This document shows positions 1 through 9,600 of a stretch of 64,000 nucleotides of DNA, piece by piece. The notes under the pieces are model-generated. The model worked only from the letters and a program-made list of their open reading frames with translations, was not told the origin of the DNA and made no database searches. Made by a program: the position numbers and the translations under genes. Source of the stretch: Alteromonas sp. LMIT006 (GTDB lineage Bacteria > Pseudomonadota > Gammaproteobacteria > Enterobacterales > Alteromonadaceae). The stretch covers positions 434,001 to 498,000 of the forward strand of contig NZ_CP101291.1 in the NCBI RefSeq assembly GCF_024300645.1. Direction: 5' to 3'. Position 1 is the first letter of the stretch, and every line of letters begins with the position of its first letter.

Positions 1-166
1 CACCGCGAATGGTTTTACCTTGAGCTCGACCATTTAGAAACTTTTCCACTTTGTCATAAGAACGGTTAAAGGCGGTGACTGTATAGCCTTTGGATGCCAT
101 ATTCAGAATGAGATTTTCCCCCATTACAGCCAAACCCACTAAACCAATATCCGACAATGCTTTCAT
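1..166 (-). CDS. gnd: 6-phosphogluconate dehydrogenase, N-terminal part (runs off the window)
   Basis: The minus-strand frame from 166 to the window edge reads MKALSDIGLVGLAVMGEN and then NRSYDKVEKF. This is the NAD(P)-binding start of 6-phosphogluconate dehydrogenase (GLAVMG.N nucleotide loop and the N-R-S/T that follows beta-2). The enzyme oxidatively decarboxylates 6-phosphogluconate to ribulose 5-phosphate in the cytosolic pentose phosphate pathway. A GGAG sequence about 8 bases upstream supports the ATG at 166; an overlapping ATG four bases upstream is in another frame. Only about 55 residues are visible, so the catalytic domain cannot be checked. It follows a fructokinase gene on the same strand, but a terminator-like hairpin separates them. 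Confidence 0.9.
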   Translation of the reverse strand, partial: MKALSDIGLVGLAVMGENLILNMASKGYTVTAFNRSYDKVEKFLNGRAQGKTIRG

Positions 167-194
167 GCATGTGCTCCAAACAAATGAAAAAGGA

Positions 195-228
195 ATAAAA
201 AGATGCGTAATTATGACGTAATCACGCA
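195..228 (-). terminator. Rho-independent terminator after the fructokinase gene
   Basis: The arms TGCGTAATTA (204-213) and TAATCACGCA (219-228) pair with one mismatch around a 5-base loop. Read on the minus strand, the hairpin is followed by ATC and five T. It lies between the fructokinase stop and the gnd start. A protein-binding palindrome is the alternative. Confidence 0.6.
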
Positions 229-270
229 CCTAACACAAACAAATCGAATACTGGGTATAGGTTCTCTGAA

Positions 271-1245
271 TCAGCTGGCTGTTTTTTCAACAAATACAGT
301 TGAATTCACTTGTTCGAGAGTCGGAAGTGCGGTCATGGCACCAAGTTTGGAGCACACAAGACCACCTACTTTTGACGCAAATTGCACATAACTGGTTAAA
401 TGTTCCTTATCGGTATGCCACCCCTGTACCGCAACTTGATACAGTATCGCGCCAATGAAAGCGTCTCCGGCACCTGTCGTATCTTGAACATCAATCTGAT
501 ATGGCGGGATAATAAAATGCTCTTCATGAGTAGCGACATAACATCCTTTCGCGCCTAATGTTACAAATATCACCTCCGGACCTTTGTCTAATAGTTGCTG
601 AGCACCCTGTTCAATATCCTTTTGACCGGTGAGCAACTCAAGCTCCTCATCACTGACTTTAACCACATTGGCTTTTTCAATGAACGGTTGGCAGTGCGCA
701 ACAAATTCTTTTTCATGTCCAGCCCAAAACGCATCCCGATAGTTCGGATCAAAACTAATAAAATTCCCTTTATCTTTGACGCTGTCTAATACAATGCGAT
801 AGGTTTCTTTGAGTGCACCTGGTAAAAAACAAGTCGCCGCCCCAAAGTGATACAAACCACCGCGATTGATCATATCCAGCAACTCATCGTTAAGTTGCAG
901 ATCAGCATCAGCACCTCGATTGAACACAAAATCGCGTTCGCCGTCTTCAGCTAAGGCAACAAATGCGAGCGTTGTCGGTCGGTCTGAACGTTGCAACAAA
1001 TCAGTATCTACCCCGAATTGAGTAATGTAATCAGCCAAAAAATTGCCAAAAGGGTCCGTTCCCACAGCTCCGACAAAATGCGCATTACCACCGAGACGCG
1101 CTGCCGCTGCAGCAACGTTAGCAGGGGCTCCGCCTGGTTTTTTTAAAAAATTCTCACCTATGGATAAGTCTGTCCCTTTGTCGGTACACACAAAATCAAT
1201 CAGTAACTCGCCAATACAGTAAATTGCTTTCACTTTTTTATTCAC
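271..1245 (-). CDS. PfkB-family fructokinase
   Basis: A 324-residue PfkB/ribokinase-fold sugar kinase, probably phosphorylating fructose to fructose 6-phosphate with ATP. Visible family signatures are the N-terminal GELLIDF strand, the glycine-rich GGAPANVAAAAARLGG near residues 38-53 and the C-terminal anion-hole/catalytic motif DTTGAGDAF near 255-263. The length fits fructokinases. The first codon is GTG (1245), and a second in-frame GTG four codons later is also possible. A perfect 18-bp LacI-type palindrome lies 56 bp upstream, which suggests control by a sugar-responsive repressor not encoded in this window. Other PfkB substrates cannot be excluded from sequence alone. Confidence 0.85.
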   Translation of the reverse strand: MNKKVKAIYCIGELLIDFVCTDKGTDLSIGENFLKKPGGAPANVAAAAARLGGNAHFVGAVGTDPFGNFLADYITQFGVDTDLLQRSDRPTTLAFVALAEDGERDFVFNRGADADLQLNDELLDMINRGGLYHFGAATCFLPGALKETYRIVLDSVKDKGNFISFDPNYRDAFWAGHEKEFVAHCQPFIEKANVVKVSDEELELLTGQKDIEQGAQQLLDKGPEVIFVTLGAKGCYVATHEEHFIIPPYQIDVQDTTGAGDAFIGAILYQVAVQGWHTDKEHLTSYVQFASKVGGLVCSKLGAMTALPTLEQVNSTVFVEKTAS

Positions 1246-1300
1246 TCAAAATTGAACACACGATGTTAAACTAACAATTATTTTACACAGTTACAAGCAA

Positions 1301-1318
1301 AACTTAATCGATTAAGTT
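1301..1318. promoter_or_regulatory. LacI-family operator-like palindrome
   Basis: AACTTAATCGATTAAGTT is a perfect 18-bp palindrome with a central CG, the form typical of LacI-family operators. It lies in the divergent intergenic region, 56 bp from the fructokinase start and 16 bp from the start of the gene at 1335. It most plausibly controls fructokinase. Confidence 0.6.
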
Positions 1319-1334
1319 ACTTTGAGAATTTACT

Positions 1335-2486
1335 ATGCCAAAGTCTTTCAAACAACACTATAACCATCAATCCATTACGGCTCTTGGCAAAACAATAACC
1401 GCGAATTATCCTGATTTCCCACTTGAAAATTTTGTCCATGAAGCAAGTCATAACATCGAATCCTTGGAGTTTAAGGCGCGTTCACAACAAATTACTCAAG
1501 CCTTAGTCAACCATTTACCGCACGATTTTGCTGATGCTATTGCGACCTTAATGGCCTCACTGGCGCCCGATTTTGACGCGTTAAGAGTGGATGCAGCGCA
1601 AGCAGGCTGGACTATCCAAGATTTTGCTCCGGAAGGCATTTCTGGTTGGATGATTATGCCATGTGCGGATTTTGTTGCACTCAGAGGAGTAACGGATGCA
1701 CATTTTGCGTTGAGTATGACGGCGCTTGAAGCCATGACCAGCCGATTCAGTGCTGAGTTTGCTATACGGCCTTTTTTACGAGACTTTCCCAAGCGCACTC
1801 TCGCACAATGTTTGCACTGGACTAAGCACTCGAATCAGCATGTTCGACGCCTTGCTTCGGAAGGCACCAGACCGGTTCTACCTTGGGGGATGAAGCTCCC
1901 AGAACTTGGTGCCGATCCAAAGTTAAGCTTACCAATATTGGATGCATTAAAAGACGACCCTAGTGATTATGTACGAAAATCCGTTGCTAACCATCTAAAC
2001 GATCACAGTAAGCTTCATCCTGATTGGGTGTGTGCAACTGCAACATCATGGTGGCAACTTGATAAAGCCAGACAACGTTTACTCAAACATGGATGTCGCA
2101 CCTTGCTTAAACAAGGTCATATTCAAACCTTGGCGCTATTCGGTTTTGGCGGGGTACAAGCGAATGTCGTTCTGACGCTTTCAAGCGCATCGATACTGAT
2201 GGGAGGAGCAATCGACATTCAGCTGTCAATTGAAAGTACCTCAGCTCAGGAACAACGCATGATGATTGATTACGTTGTTTGGCATCAAAAAGCCAACGGA
2301 ACAAAAAGCCCCAAAGTATTCAAATGGAAGGAACTCGTAATCCCTGCTGAACAGACCGTGGAGATTATCAAATCCCATACCATCAAACCCATCAGTACCC
2401 GAACTTACTATGCTGGGGAACATTCAATAGAAGTCCAGATAAATGGAACATCGTGTGGACATGTGGATTTTGAATTAGAGTTGTAG
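1335..2486 (+). CDS. DNA alkylation repair protein, AlkC/AlkD-like (HEAT-repeat superfamily)
   Basis: A 383-residue cytosolic protein. The middle section (about residues 140-270) has the look of alkylpurine glycosylases of the AlkC/AlkD superfamily: a run of short helical repeats containing RRLASEGTRPVLPWG, DPSDYVRKSVANHLND and LLKHGCRTLLKQGH. Proteins with these blocks are thought to excise 3-methyladenine and related lesions. The C-terminal 100 residues (from about 280) look beta-rich and end in GHVDFELEL, compatible with an appended Ig-like domain. It is transcribed divergently from fructokinase with no obvious functional link. The family call rests on motif recognition; activity is inferred. 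Confidence 0.7.
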   Translation: MPKSFKQHYNHQSITALGKTITANYPDFPLENFVHEASHNIESLEFKARSQQITQALVNHLPHDFADAIATLMASLAPDFDALRVDAAQAGWTIQDFAPEGISGWMIMPCADFVALRGVTDAHFALSMTALEAMTSRFSAEFAIRPFLRDFPKRTLAQCLHWTKHSNQHVRRLASEGTRPVLPWGMKLPELGADPKLSLPILDALKDDPSDYVRKSVANHLNDHSKLHPDWVCATATSWWQLDKARQRLLKHGCRTLLKQGHIQTLALFGFGGVQANVVLTLSSASILMGGAIDIQLSIESTSAQEQRMMIDYVVWHQKANGTKSPKVFKWKELVIPAEQTVEIIKSHTIKPISTRTYYAGEHSIEVQINGTSCGHVDFELEL

Positions 2487-2492
2487 CCGAAA

Positions 2493-2726
2493 TTAACTAT
2501 CGCTTTTTTCGCTTGCGCGTTTGACTAGGATAAACGTGAGGTACATTTTTGTTGGTATCGACATAATCATGCCTATTGCGACGCAACAGGCACTGATGAT
2601 AATACCAGTGACACCTAGGCTGTGCATATAATCTGAATACACATGGAAATACACACCGAGCAAAATTAAACTAATCCCCACTACCATGACGATTTTTAAC
2701 ATCGTTATCAACGCGCTATCAGACAT
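2493..2726 (-). CDS. Small two-helix membrane protein, unknown function
   Basis: A 77-residue protein with two hydrophobic stretches (about residues 8-27 and 38-69, the second interrupted by a short polar region) and a basic-acidic C-terminus ending KRASEKSDS. It is likely an inner-membrane protein. The ATG at 2726 starts MSDSALITMLK. It ends 7 bp from the convergent gene at 2486 and lies 70 bp downstream of the amylase gene on the same strand. I do not recognise a family. Confidence 0.5.
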   Translation of the reverse strand: MSDSALITMLKIVMVVGISLILLGVYFHVYSDYMHSLGVTGIIISACCVAIGMIMSIPTKMYLTFILVKRASEKSDS

Positions 2727-2796
2727 ACCATTTTACATCCCAACCTATTACAGATTAATTATAGATTGGGAGAAGGTCCGTTGACTTGATCGAGAT

Positions 2797-5082
2797 CTAT
2801 TCAGTGGCTAGTTGCCAGACGCCGACAAAACCTGGAGGCAAAACCATGCTAGCCGAGAAAGAAACGTCGTCAGTATTCAAAAGACTCAGAGCAGATTGTC
2901 CCAACGCATGGCTCAACGTCCCACTTTGGCTCCCTACGTTGATAGCAACAAGATACTTAGAATCTTCATGCGTTCGAGTAAAGGCAAGTACGCGCTCATT
3001 GCTGCTAGTTAACACGTTCATCTCACCAGTACTTATCACCGGATGCGCACTGCGCAATGCATACAAAGATTGATACCAATAATACAAAGACGAACTATCT
3101 AACTGCTGGGCTTCAACATTGTTCACAGAGGCATTTTGAGATAAAGCCCGAAACGGAGTACTCGTTGAAAATCCCGCATGTGTAGCGTCGTTATTCCAAC
3201 TCATTGGCGTGCGTAATGATGCGTCAGGTTGCATATTCGCCCCAGCAGCCATTCCGATCTCCTCACCGTAATACGTAAACGGTTGTGGAGAGAGCAATAG
3301 GTACATTGCACTGGCCAAACGATACTGCGTCATATCACCATTGAGTTGGTTATATACACGATTACCCGCAAAAAAATCATGATTGGCCAATATCATCGGC
3401 ATTTGATCGCGGTTCGCTTGATTGAGTTCATTGAGTAATCCAGCCGAAATACTGCGATTGCGCACACTTTCCAAGATGGTATGCCCAGCACTGAAATTAA
3501 ACGCGTTCACACAACTATCAGGTTTGGCCATATCGCGAAATTGTCCTGGCGCTTCGCACACAATATAGGCATAAGGATAATCATCTAGAACAGACGCCAT
3601 TTCCCCCATCACCGTTAGGTTTTGCGGCTGATTTTCAAGCTGACCGATGCCGTTTTCAATCAGTACTCCAACCGCATCAAAACGAAATCCATCCACCCCC
3701 ATGTTGAGCCAAAATCGCATACTGTCTTTGTGATAGTCCAACACCGCTTGATTGCGCAAATTAAAATCTGGCATGCGCTCGGTAAATGCGCCGTAATACA
3801 CCCCATACGGGCTATTGCGCCAGGGTGTGCGTCCCCACAGCTGCCAGCGATTATCCACTGTATCATTCCAAATAAACCAATCTCGCAACGGATGATTCGG
3901 ACTTGAGGCCGCATCTTGGAACAATGGATTTTGTGATGCTGCATGATTCATCACGTAATCAATAATTATCGCGATCCCTAAACGGTCAGCCTCATCCAAC
4001 ATATTTTGAAAATCAGCTAAAGTGCCATAATCGCTTTCAACATCTCGATAATTTTGCGTTTCATAGCCGTGATCGTTATCCGCTGACTCCATGATGGGCA
4101 TCAACCAAAGTGCGGTAATCCCAAGCTCAGCTAAATACGGAAGTCGCTGGGTCAAACCATTAAAATCTCCGACTCCATCCCCATCAGAGTCTTGATACCC
4201 ACGGACATAAATCTCCATAAAATTGGCGCTTTGCCACCAATCATCAGCGATATTTTGCTCTACCGGTAGTGGCTCTATGGAAGAAAAATCTAGCCTCTCG
4301 CTTTCATTGCCATTGTTTGCCATGACTTGTTCTAATGCCGCTCTTGCTTCGGCCTCAGTGCTAAATGGAGTCGCCGTTATTCCAGGCCCTTCTGCCGCGA
4401 CACTGCCTTCAGTGACCCACACGGTATCACCAAAGGTCGCAGGAGTAAGGATCAAATCGTAATTCGGACTTTTGAGGTCGCCAAAATGCACAATAAAACT
4501 AAAAATTTGGTCTTCATCAATAATCGGTACTTCCCAATACGCATAATCGTTTTCCACACGGGTTGGGGGCATGGCATTTTGCCAGGTCGTAACATACTGA
4601 GGGTCGACTGAATTGCCCCACAAATGCAAGCCCCAGCCAGCATAAAAACCACTTGAGTGAAGATAATAAATCTTCATAGTGCGTATACTAGTATCCGGTG
4701 GCGGAATTTGAGTAACTGTCACTGCCAGTGTCTGGGAGGTTGTTTCACTTCCATCACTGACGTCTAACCGTGCGCTATAGGTTCCATTTTGAGCCACTGT
4801 AAACACAAACTGTGTGGTCAAAATACAATTATTCACTTGATGCGTTTCTGGCGATGCCCCTTGCATTGTCAAAGTACAACGCAAATTGGTCGTATCACTA
4901 TCTGTCACTTGCCAATTTAAGGTTACTAATCCTTGCTCAGATACATTCGCCAAAGTAAATGAAGTAATTTCTGGCGCTTGATTAGACGGTGTGTTCACTG
5001 GCGTGACGGAAACAGAGTCAGCACTGCCTCCACCACATCCCACAAGAGTCAACGTCATACAGAACAACAAAAATACACGCAT
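2797..5082 (-). CDS. GH13 alpha-amylase-family lipoprotein with CBM41-like domain
   Basis: A 761-residue exported glycoside hydrolase. The ATG at 5082 has GGAG upstream and begins a lipoprotein signal with lipobox LVGC (Cys about 16), so the enzyme is probably membrane-anchored. An Ig/PKD-like region (about 35-120) is followed by a pullulanase-associated CBM41-like module (about 130-215, MKIYYLHSSGFYAGWGLHLWG). The GH13 barrel has the calcium motif DSDGDGVGD, the nucleophile Asp in GFRFDAV (about 466), the acid/base Glu in VCEAPGQ (about 507) and the third Asp in ANHDFF (about 564). It would cleave alpha-1,4 (possibly alpha-1,6) bonds in starch or glycogen-type glucans. A longer frame upstream of 5082 has no ribosome site. 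Exact specificity is not decided by the sequence. Confidence 0.85.
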   Translation of the reverse strand: MRVFLLFCMTLTLVGCGGGSADSVSVTPVNTPSNQAPEITSFTLANVSEQGLVTLNWQVTDSDTTNLRCTLTMQGASPETHQVNNCILTTQFVFTVAQNGTYSARLDVSDGSETTSQTLAVTVTQIPPPDTSIRTMKIYYLHSSGFYAGWGLHLWGNSVDPQYVTTWQNAMPPTRVENDYAYWEVPIIDEDQIFSFIVHFGDLKSPNYDLILTPATFGDTVWVTEGSVAAEGPGITATPFSTEAEARAALEQVMANNGNESERLDFSSIEPLPVEQNIADDWWQSANFMEIYVRGYQDSDGDGVGDFNGLTQRLPYLAELGITALWLMPIMESADNDHGYETQNYRDVESDYGTLADFQNMLDEADRLGIAIIIDYVMNHAASQNPLFQDAASSPNHPLRDWFIWNDTVDNRWQLWGRTPWRNSPYGVYYGAFTERMPDFNLRNQAVLDYHKDSMRFWLNMGVDGFRFDAVGVLIENGIGQLENQPQNLTVMGEMASVLDDYPYAYIVCEAPGQFRDMAKPDSCVNAFNFSAGHTILESVRNRSISAGLLNELNQANRDQMPMILANHDFFAGNRVYNQLNGDMTQYRLASAMYLLLSPQPFTYYGEEIGMAAGANMQPDASLRTPMSWNNDATHAGFSTSTPFRALSQNASVNNVEAQQLDSSSLYYWYQSLYALRSAHPVISTGEMNVLTSSNERVLAFTRTHEDSKYLVAINVGSQSGTLSHALGQSALSLLNTDDVSFSASMVLPPGFVGVWQLATE

Positions 5083-5157
5083 TTTTACTCCAAAATCTTT
5101 GCGCCTTGAAACGCTTTCATATATAAACATAACATATACTAACCATAACTTAATATT

Positions 5158-5610
5158 ATGCAATATACGACCCATCAATCTCCAAAACAGAAACGCATTG
5201 CACTGGTAGCACATGACAATATGAAAGACACACTCGCAAAGTGGTGTTTAGACCATCGAAACCATCTTGCAAAACATCAACTTTATGCAACGGGGACGAC
5301 GGCAAAATTGATTGCAAATGTGGCTCAATTAGAATTGACTGCACTACTGAGTGGGCCGATGGGTGGCGATCAACAAATTGGCGCAATGATCGCTGAACAA
5401 GGGTGTGACGTTTTGTTCTTTTTTTGGGACCCATTCGCAGCCATGCCACATGATCCTGATATCAAAGCGCTTCTAAGGATCGCTGCTGTATGGAACATTC
5501 CGGTTGCATGTAACCCAAGTACGGCGGATATGTTGATAAGCTCCCCTTTACTTAATCAAAGTTATACTTATCAACACCCGGATTATTCTAGTTATGAAGC
5601 TAACCGTTAA
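5158..5610 (+). CDS. mgsA: Methylglyoxal synthase
   Basis: A 150-residue protein matching methylglyoxal synthase throughout: [12 protein letters not shown] start, ATGTTA phosphate loop, [13 protein letters not shown] with the catalytic Asp near residue 70, FFWDPF, and CNPSTADML near the end. It converts dihydroxyacetone phosphate to methylglyoxal and phosphate in the cytosol. DHAP is the product of the GlpK/GlpD route encoded next door, so its position suggests a safety valve for phosphate-sugar overload during glycerol use. It is convergent with glpK, and the two stop codons overlap by 4 bp. No clear ribosome site is visible before the ATG. Confidence 0.93.
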   Translation: MQYTTHQSPKQKRIALVAHDNMKDTLAKWCLDHRNHLAKHQLYATGTTAKLIANVAQLELTALLSGPMGGDQQIGAMIAEQGCDVLFFFWDPFAAMPHDPDIKALLRIAAVWNIPVACNPSTADMLISSPLLNQSYTYQHPDYSSYEANR

Positions 5611-7091
5611 GCTTGGATGACTCTTTTGACAGCAGATTGCCACTGTGAATATTGCTCATCTCGTTCGGTTTTTGACCAGTTAGGCGTGTAATCCTGTTGC
5701 AACTGCCACAGCTCACCTATCTGCTCGAGAGAGTCATATATTCCATATTGGTACCCTGCTAAATAAGCAACCCCTAATGCCGTCGTTTCAGTGACTTTTG
5801 GCACATGCACTGGAGCCCCCAATATATCGGCTAAATATTGCATCAGCCATTGGTTGTGCACCATGCCACCATCTACGCGCAACGTTGTTGGGCGTTGACC
5901 ATCTTGCTCCATTGCTTTTTGTAAATCTTTGGTTTGTAACCCGACCGATTGCAATGCCGCTGCAACAATCTCTTTGATACCTGTATCACGAGTTAACCCA
6001 AAAATCGCACCTCGAGCATTGGGTTCCCAATACGGTGCGCCTAGCCCTGTAAACGCGGGCACCATAATAACAGAATTGTTCTGTTTTACTTGCTTAGCCA
6101 ACGCTTCGGTTTCTTTGGCGTGTTGAATAATTTGCAAACCATCTCGCAACCATTGAATCGTTGCACCCGCCATAAAAATACTGCCCTCTAACGCATAGGT
6201 GGGTTTCCCATCAATCCGATAAGCAACGGTCGTCAACAGACGATTGTCCGATACAACACATTGCTCACCGGTGTTGACAATCATAAAACAACCTGTGCCA
6301 TAAGTACTTTTTGCCATACCTGGTTTGAAACACGTTTGACCAAATAGAGCGGCTTGTTGATCGCCTGCAATACCTTGTACAGGAATGGCTGAACCCAACC
6401 AATCTGAGTGAATATGACCAAAATCCGCTGCACTGTCTTCGACCTGCGGGAGCATGACTGCTGGGATATTGAAAAGCTTGAGCAATTCTTTGTCCCATTC
6501 TTGCTTTTGAATATTAAACAATAGCGTGCGTGAGGCATTGGTCGCATCCGTCTTATGTGCAGTGCCTTTAGTCAATTGCCATAAGATAAAACAATCCACC
6601 GTCCCAAATAATAACTCACCCGCTTCGGCTCGACTTTGTGCGCCTTCGACATAATCTAAGATCCAACGCACTTTACTTGCAGAAAAATAAGGATCTAACA
6701 GTAATCCGGTCTTCTGCTGAATATCCGCTATAAGCTTTTTGTCTTGTTTAAATTCTGCGCAATACTGTGCTGTACGACGGTCTTGCCACACGATTGCAGG
6801 ATATATGCATTTCCCTGTTGTTTTCTCCCATACCAAAGTTGTCTCACGTTGGTTGGTTATTCCACAGGTTGCTATTTGAGACGCGTCAATGCCAGCGTCA
6901 GTTATGGCTTGTCGACAGCTGTCTAAAGTCGTTTGCCACAAATCGTCTGGCATATGCTCAACCCACCCATCCTGCGGAAAATGTTGCGCAAACTCTTGTT
7001 GCGCTTGGGCAATACGCGTACCCGCCGCATCAAAAATAATTGCACGAGAAGACGTTGTGCCTTGATCGATGGATAGGATATAGTGAGTCAT
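5607..7091 (-). CDS. glpK: Glycerol kinase
   Basis: A 494-residue FGGY-family kinase that phosphorylates glycerol to glycerol 3-phosphate. The N-terminal ATPase loop [15 protein letters not shown]-type segment ([14 protein letters not shown]), [22 protein letters not shown] and the C-terminal [14 protein letters not shown] are all present, and the length is standard. The ATG at 7091 follows AAGGAG at good spacing; the longer frame up to 7220 has no such support. A GlpR-type operator lies about 55 bp upstream, and the divergent glpR gene starts 114 bp away. No glpF is present in the cluster. Confidence 0.95.
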   Translation of the reverse strand: MTHYILSIDQGTTSSRAIIFDAAGTRIAQAQQEFAQHFPQDGWVEHMPDDLWQTTLDSCRQAITDAGIDASQIATCGITNQRETTLVWEKTTGKCIYPAIVWQDRRTAQYCAEFKQDKKLIADIQQKTGLLLDPYFSASKVRWILDYVEGAQSRAEAGELLFGTVDCFILWQLTKGTAHKTDATNASRTLLFNIQKQEWDKELLKLFNIPAVMLPQVEDSAADFGHIHSDWLGSAIPVQGIAGDQQAALFGQTCFKPGMAKSTYGTGCFMIVNTGEQCVVSDNRLLTTVAYRIDGKPTYALEGSIFMAGATIQWLRDGLQIIQHAKETEALAKQVKQNNSVIMVPAFTGLGAPYWEPNARGAIFGLTRDTGIKEIVAAALQSVGLQTKDLQKAMEQDGQRPTTLRVDGGMVHNQWLMQYLADILGAPVHVPKVTETTALGVAYLAGYQYGIYDSLEQIGELWQLQQDYTPNWSKTERDEQYSQWQSAVKRVIQA

Positions 7092-7144
7092 GTGGTCTCC
7101 TTGTTTTTGTATATCTAAGCAAATTAACATGGTTTTTACAACAT

Positions 7145-7166
7145 AAAATTTTCGTTTTCGAACATT
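7145..7166. promoter_or_regulatory. GlpR-type operator between glpK and glpR
   Basis: On the minus strand the sequence reads AATGTTCGAAAACGAAAAT, an imperfect palindrome close to the E. coli glp operator form WATGTTCGWTAWCGAACATW. It sits in the 114-bp divergent region between glpK and glpR, where it could repress both. Confidence 0.65.
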
Positions 7167-7205
7167 TTCTAAAACACTACAACTTAAAGAATTGAAGATA
7201 TTGGT

Positions 7206-7967
7206 ATGAAACAAGCACAACGCTTATACGACATTGTCAACGTAGTAAAAGAACAGGGCTATATGACCATAGAGGAGTTAACGAAGCGCTATAAAGTGAC
7301 GCCGCAAACCTTGCGTCGAGACCTTAATACACTTGCTGATGAAGGCAAAATCAAACGCCATCACGGCGGTGCTGCAAGCATCGAATCAAGCATCGAAAAC
7401 ACCCCATATCAGCAACGCAAAGCCGAAAACCAAAACGCCAAACTTGCGATTGCTAAGCGCGTCGCTCAGCTTATCCCAAACAATGCATCTCTGTTCATCA
7501 ACATCGGCACAACCAATGAAATAGTGGCAGAACAACTCTTGCAACATCAAGGCTTAACCGTCGTTACCAACAATATAAATGCAGCAAGCATTCTGTCCCA
7601 AAAACAAGACTTTTCGGTCATTATTGCTGGAGGTGAAGTGCGTTTTCAAGATGGCGGGATCATAGGTGAAGCAACCCGTGACTTTATTCAGCAATTTCGT
7701 ATGGATTTTAGCATTTTGGGGATCAGTGGTATCGAATCCAACGGGGCATTGTTGGACTTTGACTTTCGCGAGGTGAAGGTCTCACAGGCCATGCTGGCTC
7801 ATGCACAACACAATATCTTAGTTGCCGATGGGAGTAAGTTTCATCGGCAAGCCATGGTCGAGCAAGCTCACATGTCACAAATCGATACTTTTGTGTGTGA
7901 TCGGGAAGCGCCGAGTGAATTAATGAGTGTAATGAAACAAAATGATGTTCGTTTCATAAAAATTTAA
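7206..7967 (+). CDS. glpR: Glycerol-3-phosphate regulon repressor, DeoR family
   Basis: A 253-residue DeoR-family repressor. The N-terminal winged helix covers about residues 6-55 and contains [20 protein letters not shown] and [10 protein letters not shown]. The C-terminal sugar-phosphate-binding half has [20 protein letters not shown] and ILVADGSKF motifs. It is divergent from glpK and 70 bp upstream of glpD in the same direction. With operator-like sequences at both genes, this supports GlpR: a repressor of glycerol 3-phosphate catabolism released by glycerol 3-phosphate. Confidence 0.9.
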   Translation: MKQAQRLYDIVNVVKEQGYMTIEELTKRYKVTPQTLRRDLNTLADEGKIKRHHGGAASIESSIENTPYQQRKAENQNAKLAIAKRVAQLIPNNASLFINIGTTNEIVAEQLLQHQGLTVVTNNINAASILSQKQDFSVIIAGGEVRFQDGGIIGEATRDFIQQFRMDFSILGISGIESNGALLDFDFREVKVSQAMLAHAQHNILVADGSKFHRQAMVEQAHMSQIDTFVCDREAPSELMSVMKQNDVRFIKI

Positions 7968-7985
7968 CCTTAATAACTTTCATTT

Positions 7986-8060
7986 ATTTTCGTTTGTGCT
8001 ATATTTTTTCTCAAATGAACAAATTATGACTTTTTTTATGTCTTTTACACAAACGAACAT
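7986..8060 (+). promoter_or_regulatory. glpD promoter region with GlpR half-sites
   Basis: ATTTTCGTTTGTGC (7986-7999) repeats one half of the glpK operator, and ACAAACGAACAT (8049-8060) resembles the other half. A TATATT that could serve as a -10 element lies near 8000. The two half-sites bracket the likely transcription start, consistent with GlpR repression of glpD. Confidence 0.45.
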
Positions 8061-9555
8061 GGAATATGACATTGTCGTCGTTGGCGGTGGTGTCAACGGC
8101 GCAGGTATTGCTGCAGATGCCGCTGGGCGAGGTCTTTCTGTATTATTGGTCGAAGCAAAAGACCTCGCAAGCGCGACCTCAAGTCAGTCAAGTAAACTCA
8201 TTCATGGTGGTTTGCGTTACCTCGAACACTATGAATTTCGTTTGGTACGTGAAGCGCTTGCTGAGCGTGAAGTGTTGTTAAAGAAAGCCCCTCATATTAT
8301 GTGGCCGTTGCGTTTTCACTTACCGCATCAACCTCATTTGCGTCCGGCCTGGATGATTCAGGCTGGTTTATTTTTGTATGACCACCTAGCAAAACGTGAA
8401 ATTTTGCCTGGTTCTAGACGTCTGAAACTCGATGCACATTCTCCATTAAATAATACGATGCACACGGCGTTTGAATATTCCGATGGTTGGGTTGATGATG
8501 CGCGACTTGTGGTACTCAATGCAATGCAAGCACAAGATAAAGGCGCTGACGTACTGACCTATACCCAATGCACAGGCGCTACACGCGTTAATGAGCACTG
8601 GTCTATTACCCTGCAAAATGAACAACGCGGTGAATTCTCAGTCTGTGCTAGAGCATTGATCAACGCCGCAGGTCCATGGGCAATCCAGTTCCTAGACGAT
8701 GTGGTCGCCCAACGACATAACAAACACATGCGCTTAGTCAAAGGCAGTCATTTAGTTGTCCCTAAGATCCACGACGGTGAGCAAGCTTATATTTTACAAA
8801 ATGCCGATGGACGGATTGTTTTTGTATTGCCTTATGAGGATGACTTTTCACTAATTGGGACTACGGATGTGAACTTTACAGGCGATCCACGTAATGTCGC
8901 GATTGATCAGGAAGAAACGGACTATCTCATTAAGATCACTAATGAGTACTTTAAGACACAAGTTAGTGTAGCCGATATCGTCCATACATTCTCAGGGGTA
9001 CGCCCACTTCTCGAAGACGAAGGTGCGGATGCCCAAGCGTTGTCTCGCGATTATGAATTTACATTAACCGGGGACGCACAATCTGCGCTACTGCTAAACA
9101 TCTATGGCGGTAAAATTACCACTTACCGCAAACTCGCCGAGCATGCTGTAAACAAGTTGGTCACGTTCTTCCCTCATGCAGAATCAGCTTGGACTGCCCA
9201 TGCACCATTGCTCGGCGGTGATTTTGCTGACCCAGCGACGTTACTGAAACAACTTTGTGAGCGATGCCCCTTTATTCCACTAGCCACTCTGAAACGCTAT
9301 GTAAGATCCTATGGTTCCTTAACCTCTCATCTTCTTGCTGGGGTAAAATCAGAGCACGAACTTGGGCGAGATTTTGGTGCTGGATTATATGAGTGTGAAT
9401 TACGTTATCTGCAAACCCATGAATTTAGTAAAACACTGGATGATGTTTTATGGCGTCGAACCAAATTAGGGCTTCGTCAGACAGAGCTTGATATGGAAGC
9501 GCTCAACCGTTTTTTTAGCGCTGACCAAAAAGCACCTGAAATAAGCGCAGTTTAA
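8038..9555 (+). CDS. glpD: Aerobic glycerol-3-phosphate dehydrogenase
   Basis: About 505 residues. The FAD-binding Rossmann motif DIVVVGGGVNGAGIAADAAG is followed by SSKLIHGGLRYLE, GTTDVNFTGDP, SGVRPLLED and YGGKITTYRKLAE, all GlpD signatures. The enzyme oxidises glycerol 3-phosphate to DHAP at the inner membrane and passes electrons to quinone. The start is uncertain: in-frame ATGs at 8026, 8038 and 8059 all lack a clear ribosome site, and by similarity to E. coli GlpD translation could begin at 8059 (MEYD). It completes the glp cluster with glpK and glpR. Confidence 0.93.
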   Translation: MSFTQTNMEYDIVVVGGGVNGAGIAADAAGRGLSVLLVEAKDLASATSSQSSKLIHGGLRYLEHYEFRLVREALAEREVLLKKAPHIMWPLRFHLPHQPHLRPAWMIQAGLFLYDHLAKREILPGSRRLKLDAHSPLNNTMHTAFEYSDGWVDDARLVVLNAMQAQDKGADVLTYTQCTGATRVNEHWSITLQNEQRGEFSVCARALINAAGPWAIQFLDDVVAQRHNKHMRLVKGSHLVVPKIHDGEQAYILQNADGRIVFVLPYEDDFSLIGTTDVNFTGDPRNVAIDQEETDYLIKITNEYFKTQVSVADIVHTFSGVRPLLEDEGADAQALSRDYEFTLTGDAQSALLLNIYGGKITTYRKLAEHAVNKLVTFFPHAESAWTAHAPLLGGDFADPATLLKQLCERCPFIPLATLKRYVRSYGSLTSHLLAGVKSEHELGRDFGAGLYECELRYLQTHEFSKTLDDVLWRRTKLGLRQTELDMEALNRFFSADQKAPEISAV

Positions 9556-9600
9556 ACATAAATGGTTTATCATAACGCCAGTTAGCAATAAGGAGTATTT

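Noticed and set aside
4223-4652. Open frames on both strands inside the amylase gene
   Set aside because: They are overlapping shadows with no recognisable domains, whereas the amylase frame has all catalytic motifs.
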